From: Herbiconiux sp. A18JL235
GTDB taxonomy: Bacteria > Actinomycetota > Actinomycetes > Actinomycetales > Microbacteriaceae
Reading direction: 5' to 3'
Assembly: GCF_040939305.1 (NCBI RefSeq)
Contig: NZ_CP162511.1
Coordinates: 124,001-188,000, forward strand
Length of the DNA stretch: 64,000 nucleotides
Positions 58,545 to 64,000 of the stretch are shown piece after piece; positions within the stretch are counted from its first letter, which is position 1, and the number at the start of each line of letters is the position of its first letter. The position numbers and the translations under genes were made by a program. Under the pieces are notes generated by a model, which searched no databases, was not told the origin of the DNA, and worked only from the letters and a program-made list of their open reading frames with translations.

Positions 58545-59758
58545 TCTACCTAGACGCGGCTGCCACCTCGCCGGTTCGGCGCGAGGTGCTCGAGGCGATG
58601 TGGCCCTATCTGGCGGGCGAGTTCGGCAACCCGTCGAGTCATCACGCGGTCGGTCAGTCGGCAGCGCGGGCGCTCGCCGAGGCACGCCGCACGGTGGCGG
58701 AGCTGCTCGGCTGCCGCCCCGCCGAGATCGTGTTCACCTCGGGCGGCACCGAGGCCGACAACCTCGCCGTGAAGGGCATCGCCCTCGGCCGGATGCTCGA
58801 GGCGGTCGCCGAGACCGGCCGGGCCGGCCGCGGGCCGGGCGCAGACGGGTCGCGCCATCTCGTGGTGTCGGCGATCGAGCATCCGGCAGTCGTCGAGGCC
58901 GTCGACCACCTCGCACGTGTGCACGGCTTCGAGGTCACCGTGGTGCCGGTCGGGCCCGCCGGCCTGGTCGACCCCGAGGAGTTCGCCGCCGCCCTCCGCC
59001 CCGCCACCGCGCTCGCCTCCGTCATGCTCGCCAACAACGAGATCGGCACGGTGCAGCCCGTCGCCGAACTCGCCGCCCGGGCCGCCTCCGCGGGTGTTCC
59101 GCTCCACACCGACGCCGTTCAGGCGGGCGGCTGGCTCGACACGCGCCTCGACGTGCTGGGTGTCGACGCGCTCACCCTGGCGGGCCACAAACTGGGGGCG
59201 CCGAAGGGGGTGGGGGTTCTCGCCGCGCGGCAGCGGCTGCGCCTCGAGCCGCTCGTGCACGGCGGTGGGCAGGAGCGCGGGCGCCGCTCTGGCACGGAGA
59301 ACGTCGCCTTCGCCGTCGGCTTCGCCACGGCGTTCCGGCTCGCGGAGGCGGCTCGGGCTGAGGCGGCGGCGCGCGTGGCGGCGCTCCGCGACGCGTTCAT
59401 CACCGAGGTGCTGCATCGCGTGCCGGGCGCTCTGCTCACGGGGCCCGCCGTGGGCGATCGACTCGCCGACGGCACGGATGCTCGACTCCCCTCCGTCGCA
59501 TCCTTCTGCTTCCCGGGCACGAGCGGGGAGGCCGTGCTGCTGCAGCTTGAAGAACGCGGCGTGATCGTCTCGAGCGGGTCGGCCTGCGCGGCCGGCGAGG
59601 ACGACCCGTCACCCACCCTCCTCGCTCTCGGCCTCGCCCCCGAGGTCGCCCAGACCGCGGTGCGCTTCACCTTCGGCCCGACCGTCACTCGCGACGACCT
59701 CATGGCCGCTGCCGCCGCCCTCGACGCCGCCGTCACGGAACTCGCCCGCCTGCGCTGA
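58541..59758 (+). CDS. Cysteine desulfurase (NifS/IscS-like) of the NAD operon
   Basis: A 405-residue PLP enzyme. The PLP lysine lies in LAGHKLGAPKGVG (about residue 215), substrate-binding GGTEADNLAVKG near 68, and the active-site Cys in VSSGSACAAGEDDPS (about 348). It releases sulfur from cysteine, and in this position most likely builds the 4Fe-4S cluster of NadA, as in other nad operons. The GTG start overlaps the nadC stop by four bases. A 28-residue low-complexity patch (AETGRAGRGPGADG, about residues 86-99) interrupts the usual sequence before HLVVSAIEHPAV. Confidence 0.92.
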   Translation: MIYLDAAATSPVRREVLEAMWPYLAGEFGNPSSHHAVGQSAARALAEARRTVAELLGCRPAEIVFTSGGTEADNLAVKGIALGRMLEAVAETGRAGRGPGADGSRHLVVSAIEHPAVVEAVDHLARVHGFEVTVVPVGPAGLVDPEEFAAALRPATALASVMLANNEIGTVQPVAELAARAASAGVPLHTDAVQAGGWLDTRLDVLGVDALTLAGHKLGAPKGVGVLAARQRLRLEPLVHGGGQERGRRSGTENVAFAVGFATAFRLAEAARAEAAARVAALRDAFITEVLHRVPGALLTGPAVGDRLADGTDARLPSVASFCFPGTSGEAVLLQLEERGVIVSSGSACAAGEDDPSPTLLALGLAPEVAQTAVRFTFGPTVTRDDLMAAAAALDAAVTELARLR

Positions 59759-59874
59759 TGCGCGCCCGCGCCCGCCTGCGCTGACCTCCGCGGGTGCCCC
59801 CGGGCGGGGCGCCCCCGCGCGGGCCCACCCCGCCCGCGCGTTCTCACGATCCCGCGCCGCCCCCACCTCACGTC

Positions 59875-59924
59875 GGTCGCGCAAACTGCTCCCTCGCGCC
59901 GGATCAGGAGCACTTTGAGCGACC
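59875..59924. repeat. 50-bp intergenic palindrome after the NAD operon
   Basis: GGTCGCGCAAACTGCTCC (59875-59892) matches the reverse complement of 59907-59924 at 16 of 18 positions around a 14-base loop. It sits in the 190-base gap between the convergent desulfurase and MntR-like genes. It resembles a REP-type element; it could also serve as a terminator. Arm and loop lengths are close to those of the nadB elements, and both have an inner CAAA followed by an AGTCC or CTGCTCC block. Confidence 0.8.
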
Positions 59925-59948
59925 AAATGGGGTCTGACGGGGGAGCTC

Positions 59949-60707
59949 CTAGGCGGTGAGCCAGACGGCGTCGGCGTCGACCACCACGGGCTGCGCCGCG
60001 CTCGCCGCCTCGCCCGCACCCGCACCACCCGCACCACCCGCACCCGCACCGCCCGCCCGGCCCGCGCTTCCGGCAGGCGCACCCGACCCCGTGCCCCCCA
60101 CCACGCTCAGCGCCCCGCCCGCCTCCACGCGCACGGCGACGCCGGGGGTGATGCCGCGGGCGGCGAGGGTCTTAAGCAGCGACGGGTCGCGATCGCTGAT
60201 GCGGAGCACCACTCCGTGGTGCCCCTCGGCCGCCTGCGACAGCACGACCGCCGAGTACGAGGCAACGGTTCCCGCGGCAGACGGGATCGGATCCCCGTGC
60301 GGGTCTTGCGTCGGCCGCCCCAACCGCTCGTCGATCGCGTCGAGCAGGCGCTCGCTGAGCGCGTGCTCAAGCACCTCGGCCTCGTCGTGCACCTCGTGCC
60401 ACTCGTACCCCATCTCCCGCACCAGCCACGTCTCGGTGAGGCGGTGGCGGCGTACTACGCCCATGGCGCGCATCCGCCCCTCTGGGGTGAGGGTGAGTGG
60501 TCCGTAGGGCACGTGCGTGATGAGCCCGGCGGCGGCGAGCTTCTTCACCATCTCGGTGACGGAGGAGGGTGCGACGCCGAGCCGGGCGGCCAACGCCGAC
60601 GGGGTGATCGGGTCGGGCTGCCACTCGGTGTGGGCGTAGATGGTCTTGAGATAGTTCTCGGCGGCGGTGTCCTGGCCTGCGGATCGGGGAGCGGCCGGAG
60701 GAGTCAT
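59949..60707 (-). CDS. DtxR/MntR family metal-dependent transcriptional regulator
   Basis: A 252-residue regulator. The N-terminal winged helix (ENYLKTIYAHTEW, then SALAARLGVAPSSVTEMVKKLAAAGLI, about residues 17-63) and the metal-binding dimerisation region (GYEWHEVHDEAEVLEHALSERLLDAIDERLG, about 100-130) are typical of the manganese/iron-sensing DtxR family. A C-terminal SH3/FeoA-like domain follows but is split by a stretch of about 30 Gly/Ala residues (about 205-235) before PVVVDADAVWL. No transporter target lies next to it in this window. Iron or manganese cannot be chosen from sequence alone. Confidence 0.9.
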   Translation of the reverse strand: MTPPAAPRSAGQDTAAENYLKTIYAHTEWQPDPITPSALAARLGVAPSSVTEMVKKLAAAGLITHVPYGPLTLTPEGRMRAMGVVRRHRLTETWLVREMGYEWHEVHDEAEVLEHALSERLLDAIDERLGRPTQDPHGDPIPSAAGTVASYSAVVLSQAAEGHHGVVLRISDRDPSLLKTLAARGITPGVAVRVEAGGALSVVGGTGSGAPAGSAGRAGGAGAGGAGGAGAGEAASAAQPVVVDADAVWLTA

Positions 60708-60770
60708 GGTGCCACCAGCCTAGGGCCGCGCACGCGGTCGCGGCGGCGTGTCAGGAGGCGGCGCCGTCGC

Positions 60771-60980
60771 TCACACGCTTCCGCCGCCCGCACCCCAACC
60801 GGTGCGGTCGGCATATCGTGCGGCCGCGGTCGTGCGGTCGTACGTGGTGTCGATCGGCTGGTCGCGTTCGTGCTGCAATGGCCCACGGTCGCCGCTGCGC
60901 CGCCGGAGCAGAGCGATGGCCACGGCGAGCACCACGATGATCGCGGCGACGGCGAGCACGATGATCCAGAGAGTGTCCAT
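60771..60980 (-). CDS. Small single-pass membrane protein
   Basis: A 69-residue protein: one N-terminal helix (LWIIVLAVAAIIVVLAVAIALL, residues 4-25), then RRRSGDRGPLQHERDQPIDTTYDRTTAAARYADR, a charged cytosolic tail ending in a Gly-rich tip. The start at 60980 places the helix right after the Met. The frame continues upstream to 61139 but without a plausible start. No family recognised. It follows the MntR-like gene region on the same strand, 63 bases upstream of it. Confidence 0.6.
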   Translation of the reverse strand: MDTLWIIVLAVAAIIVVLAVAIALLRRRSGDRGPLQHERDQPIDTTYDRTTAAARYADRTGWGAGGGSV

Positions 60981-61128
60981 ACTCCATCCTGCACAGCTGT
61001 CGATCGGCCCGAGACAGATGCACACGAGCCACTCAGGCGCAGGCAGCCTGCAGCCGAGCCTCCTTGCACCCTCACGGGCGGATGGCAAGCCCGTTGCCGC
61101 ATCCGCTCCACCTTTCGAGGGTTGAGGT

Positions 61129-61488
61129 ATGGAACGCATTCACTACGCGGGCGACGCGGTGACCACGGGAACGGCGATCGCCCATGCCCTGCTCGACTAC
61201 GCGCGCGCCCTCGCCCTGGTCGAGGCCTCCGACACGGTGGAGATCCCGGTGGTGCGCGACGACGGCAGTGTCGCTCGGGCCACCTTTCTCATCGGGCCGG
61301 CCAGCCAGCTCATCGCCGAGTCCGTCGAGCCGGTCGAGTCGGCCGACGGCGCCCGCGAGGAGTTGGAGAGCCAGGAGCTCGTCGACGACCTGGCACGCCG
61401 GGCGGCGCGGCTCGGTCACGCGAGGCCCGTGTTCGACGACGTGTTCGACGACGACCAGGGGTCGACCCTCGGTACGGACGTGATCTGA
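61129..61488 (+). CDS. Hypothetical protein, first gene of a four-gene small-protein cassette
   Basis: A 119-residue acidic soluble protein. It starts MERIHYAGDAVTTGTAIAHALLDYARALA and ends in an Asp-rich tail (VFDDVFDDDQGS). Residues 35-70 (DTVEIPVVRDDGSVARATFLIGPASQLI) form likely beta strands. The spacing suggests a ligand-free adaptor fold rather than an enzyme, but no family is recognised; I have seen similar small proteins encoded next to DUF7882 in Microbacteriaceae. GAGGTTGAGG lies before the ATG. The stop overlaps the next start (TGATG). Confidence 0.7.
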   Translation: MERIHYAGDAVTTGTAIAHALLDYARALALVEASDTVEIPVVRDDGSVARATFLIGPASQLIAESVEPVESADGAREELESQELVDDLARRAARLGHARPVFDDVFDDDQGSTLGTDVI

Positions 61489-61814
61489 TGGGCAAACTCA
61501 CCTACGACTCCAGCCTCGTCGTCGATTTCGAAGACCGCATCCTCGCCCACCTGCAGCTCGTCATCGGAGCCAAACTGCGACGCGGGGAATCCTTCTACTT
61601 CTCCTGGAAAGACGACCCCAAGACCGGTGACGGGCGCACCTCGATCTGGCTCTATCCGAACGCGCCGTTGGTGTTCAAGTACTACGGTGGGCGCCCGCCC
61701 GCTCTCAACCGCGCCTGGGTCGACCAGCTGATGCTCACGGCCAACTCCAGTGCCGGACTCCACCTGGTGCCCGAGCCGCCCGAGGTGGGCGGAGACCGGG
61801 GGATCGAACCGTGA
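61488..61814 (+). CDS. DUF7882 family protein
   Basis: A 108-residue protein beginning MGKLTYDSSLVVDFEDRILAHLQLVIGAKLRRGESFYFSW and containing DGRTSIWLYPNAPLVFKYYGGRPPALNRAW. This matches a small Microbacteriaceae family (DUF7882) long mislabelled as ATP-dependent DNA ligase; it has no ligase KxDG motif and is far too short. Alternating hydrophobic residues suggest a small beta-barrel-like or ligand-binding fold. It is coupled to the genes before (TGATG) and after (GTGA). Confidence 0.7.
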   Translation: MGKLTYDSSLVVDFEDRILAHLQLVIGAKLRRGESFYFSWKDDPKTGDGRTSIWLYPNAPLVFKYYGGRPPALNRAWVDQLMLTANSSAGLHLVPEPPEVGGDRGIEP

Positions 61815-62062
61815 AGCGCATCGACATCATCTACGACGGCACCCTCTACTCGGTGAGCGGCGAGGAGTACGAGGTGCTGAAGACGCGCATCGCCGCGGCG
61901 CACGACGAGGGCAGAGCAACCTGGCTTCGCGTCGACCACGGAGAGGGGCGGGCGCGGTCGGCCGAGATCCTCATCGCTCCGGGAATCCCCGTCTCACTGG
62001 TGGCGATCAACACCGATGGTGACGCCGACGAGGGTGAGGACGAGGGTGACCCTGCCGATTGA
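61811..62062 (+). CDS. Hypothetical 83-residue protein
   Basis: A small soluble protein (MKRIDIIYDGTLYSVSGEEYEVLKTRIAAAHDEGRATWLRVD...) with a beta-alpha-beta look and a Glu/Asp-rich C-terminus (GDADEGEDEGDPAD). GTG start, fixed by the GTGA overlap with the DUF7882 stop. No recognised family. Short acidic partners of this kind are always near DUF7882 in my recollection of these genomes, but no role is known. Confidence 0.7.
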   Translation: MKRIDIIYDGTLYSVSGEEYEVLKTRIAAAHDEGRATWLRVDHGEGRARSAEILIAPGIPVSLVAINTDGDADEGEDEGDPAD

Positions 62063-62426
62063 CCCGGCCCTCGCCACATCCGATGCCGATCGAACCGCCG
62101 AGCGCCGAAGGGCCGAACTGGAGCGTCACGCCTCGAGCCTGTTCGCCGCGGCGGCACTCACCACCGCGGTCGTCTGCGGAGCGACGATCGTGTCGGGCTG
62201 GTTCGCCGGGGTGCTCGTCGACTCGTGGGAGCGTCTGTTCTGGGCCGGGTTCGTGCTCGCCGTCGTCATGGTCGCCGTCTTCGCCGCTGCGGCCCTCCCC
62301 GGCGGCACGGATGCTCGCCGGGCATGCACCCGCATCACCTGGTTGTTGCGCTTCGGCCTGGTGCTGTTCGTCGCCTCACCGGTGTGCTGCATCCTCGCCC
62401 TCGTGGGCGACTTCTACCGCCTCTGA
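62046..62426 (+). CDS. Small membrane protein, last gene of the cassette
   Basis: A 126-residue protein with three predicted helices (about residues 29-51, 60-82 and 98-122); ADRTAERRRAELERHASSLFAAAALTT precedes the first one. The GTG at 62046 is chosen, overlapping the preceding gene by 17 bases; an ATG at 62016 would extend it into that gene. It ends ILALVGDFYRL. No family recognised. As the final coupled gene it may anchor the three soluble partners to the membrane; that is speculation. Confidence 0.6.
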   Translation: MTLPIDPALATSDADRTAERRRAELERHASSLFAAAALTTAVVCGATIVSGWFAGVLVDSWERLFWAGFVLAVVMVAVFAAAALPGGTDARRACTRITWLLRFGLVLFVASPVCCILALVGDFYRL

Positions 62427-62516
62427 GTCCGGCGGCGACCCGGCACGGGACTGTCGGGTGGACGTGAGGTAGCCGGCCCCGCCATGATGGTTGCGCCGAC
62501 GGAGGGGGATGGGCGG

Positions 62517-64000
62517 ATGGGTGGAACGCGAGTGGGCGTGGCGGTGGTCGCCCTCCTCGGGGGGCTGCTGACGGCTGGTGCTGGGGGCGCGGCCGCGGCG
62601 GAGCCGTGCGGCCCGGCGGGCGACACCGCGCGCCGCCTCCTGGGTGCCGACACCGCGGAGTCGGTGTTCGGGGTCGACGGCACGGGTGTGAAGGTGGGCA
62701 TCATCTCGAACTCCTTCGCCGCGCGTGGGCAGGCCGACGTCGACGCCGACGTCGCCGCCGGCTGGCTGCCCGGTCCGGGCAATCCCTGCGGTTACGAGAC
62801 TCCCGTGACGGTCCTCAGCGAGGGGGCCGACGGCGAAGACGACGAGGGCCGCGCCATGGCGCAGGTGGTGCACCAGGTCGCGCCCGGCGCCGAGATCCTC
62901 TTCGCGGGGTCGAACAGCCTCGACAGCTACGAGAGCGGCATCGCCGACCTGATCGCCCACGGCGCATCCGTCATCGTCGACGACGAGTCGGTGGGCGGAG
63001 ACCGGCCCTACCACATCGACGCCGGCGGACGTGCCGCACGAGCCGCCGTGGAGGCGGGTGTGCTCTACATCGCCGCCGCCGGCAACTTCGGTGTCGCGGG
63101 AGCTCCCGGCCGCCCCAGTGCGGGCTTTCCGATCGGGGCGTGGTCGACGGTCGCCTACCGGCCGACCGTCTGCCCCGGCGAGGTCGCCGCACTCTACCCG
63201 GGAGAGCTCATCGACTGCCTCGACTTCGATCCCGGAGAGGCGGAGGACGCCTCCCTGACCGTCACGATGCCCGCGAAATCGCTGATGACCGGGTCGCTCG
63301 ACTGGGCCGAAGACGACGGTGACGTGAGCACGTCCTTCGACTACGTGCTCACCGTCGACGGGCGCACGACGAAGTCGACGCCCTCGAACCCGCAGGTGGC
63401 GTCGGCGTTCGCTGAGATCGGCAACCTGAGTTCGAGCGATCCGATCGAGAACACGGTGAGCGTGGTGCGGCACGTCACCCCGACGGCGGGCACTCCGCCG
63501 ATCTCGGTGACCTGGGCACAGGCCGAGGGGTACGACGTGCTCATCGACCAGGAGTACTACCGCAGCACCGACACCGACGTCGTCGGAACGACCCTCTACG
63601 GCCATCGGGCGGTTCCCGCGGTGTTCTCCGTCGCGGCGATGAACGCCGCCGACTCCACCCTCGAGACCTACTCGTCTCTCGGCCCTGCCGCGCTGTACTT
63701 CGGGGTGCCCGAACCCGTCGTCGTTCCGGGGCCCACGGCGGTGGGCGTCGACAACCTGCCGACCTCAAACTCGGTGCTCGGCGGCAGCGGGTGGTTCAGG
63801 GGCACGTCGGCCGCGTCGCCCACGGTCGCGGCCGCGGCGGCCCTCGTGCTGCAGCACACCCCCGGTCTCTCGCCGGTGCGACTGCGTGAGGTGCTGACCG
63901 AGAACGCCGGAACCGGGAGACTCCTCCAGCCGTGGGATGCGTCGGTGGCGCCGGAGCGGTCGGTGGGAGCGGGCCTGATCGACGTCGCCGCGACGCTCTC
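62517..64000 (+). CDS. Subtilase-like (S8) secreted protein, 3' end outside window
   Basis: An open frame from the ATG at 62517 (GGAGGGGG Shine-Dalgarno) to the window edge, at least 494 residues. A signal peptide (VGVAVVALLGGLLTAGAGGAAAA, cleavage near residue 28) is followed by an S8-type domain: GVKVGIISNSF (about 60-70), DEGRAMAQVVHQVAPGAEILFAG (about 118-140), VLYIAAAGNFG (about 181) and the Ser motif GTSAASPTVAAAAALVLQ (about 430). This follows a subtilase branch in which the usual His motif is replaced by DEGRAM. In that branch the Asp lies in a VLSDSF-like motif; here Asn stands in its place (ISNSF). Confidence 0.8.
   Translation, partial: MGGTRVGVAVVALLGGLLTAGAGGAAAAEPCGPAGDTARRLLGADTAESVFGVDGTGVKVGIISNSFAARGQADVDADVAAGWLPGPGNPCGYETPVTVLSEGADGEDDEGRAMAQVVHQVAPGAEILFAGSNSLDSYESGIADLIAHGASVIVDDESVGGDRPYHIDAGGRAARAAVEAGVLYIAAAGNFGVAGAPGRPSAGFPIGAWSTVAYRPTVCPGEVAALYPGELIDCLDFDPGEAEDASLTVTMPAKSLMTGSLDWAEDDGDVSTSFDYVLTVDGRTTKSTPSNPQVASAFAEIGNLSSSDPIENTVSVVRHVTPTAGTPPISVTWAQAEGYDVLIDQEYYRSTDTDVVGTTLYGHRAVPAVFSVAAMNAADSTLETYSSLGPAALYFGVPEPVVVPGPTAVGVDNLPTSNSVLGGSGWFRGTSAASPTVAAAAALVLQHTPGLSPVRLREVLTENAGTGRLLQPWDASVAPERSVGAGLIDVAATL

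Noticed and set aside
61488..61814. ATP-dependent DNA ligase annotation for the 108-residue protein
   Set aside because: No KxDG ligase motif, far too short; the name is a known carry-over for this small family.

Overview
This is a high-GC actinobacterial chromosome segment, most likely from a member of the Microbacteriaceae (Herbiconiux/Leifsonia-like). The evidence is the very high GC content, the frequent hexamer GCATCC/GGATGC inside genes, many short intergenic gaps with ATGA, GTGA or TGATG overlaps, and a repeated promoter layout in which a TANNNT -10 box lies only 6-7 bases before an ATG or GTG, as expected for leaderless mRNAs. Protein families such as DUF6421, DUF3618, DUF7882, NrtR-nadABC and the short beta-keto acid cleavage enzyme fit this group. 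I see no rRNA, tRNA, CRISPR array, insertion sequence or prophage, and no gene-free stretch longer than about 230 bases.

Layout. 1-12.4 kb: an SDR/DUF6421 pair, a surface acyltransferase, an AEC transporter, a TetR/FMN-reductase pair with a shared operator, thioredoxin, an APC permease, exonuclease III and a YihY protein. 12.5-25.5 kb: a surface protein with a seven-bladed propeller and three cell-wall-binding repeats, small stress or envelope genes, pyrE, an epoxide hydrolase, a DUF2207 membrane protein, an LCP cell-wall ligase and two Lrp-type regulators. 25.5-32.3 kb: an eight-gene minus-strand operon with a polyamine-type ABC importer, a nitrilase-family amidase, an RraA-like protein, a BKACE-type enzyme and an Lrp regulator, which looks like an uncharacterised catabolic pathway. 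32.5-40.1 kb: a decayed holin gene ahead of DUF3618, a TetR-controlled membrane protein, a BCCT transporter, an ECF sigma factor with a zinc-motif/Gls24 fusion, and a HAD phosphatase. 40.2-51.6 kb: a LacI-controlled rhamnoside/glycan utilisation locus (GH78, ABC importer without its own ATPase, a GH99-like cytosolic enzyme and a large secreted GH99-like multidomain protein), with slightly less GC-biased codon use than its flanks. 51.7-59.8 kb: PPK2, a lipoprotein, and the NAD biosynthesis operon nrtR-nadA-nadB-nadC-cysteine desulfurase. 59.9-64 kb: an MntR-like regulator, a cassette of four coupled small genes, and a subtilase-like protein running off the window.

The most unusual finding is inside nadB. 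The gene carries three copies of a 56-bp palindromic element (arms of about 20 bp, loop about 16 nt), all kept in frame but read in two different frames, so the similarity is at DNA level. They add about 19 residues each to NadB, which also has a long 33-bp-repeat-encoded tail. This resembles the palindromic elements that insert into Rickettsia genes, but in an actinobacterium. A second palindrome of similar build lies just after the operon.
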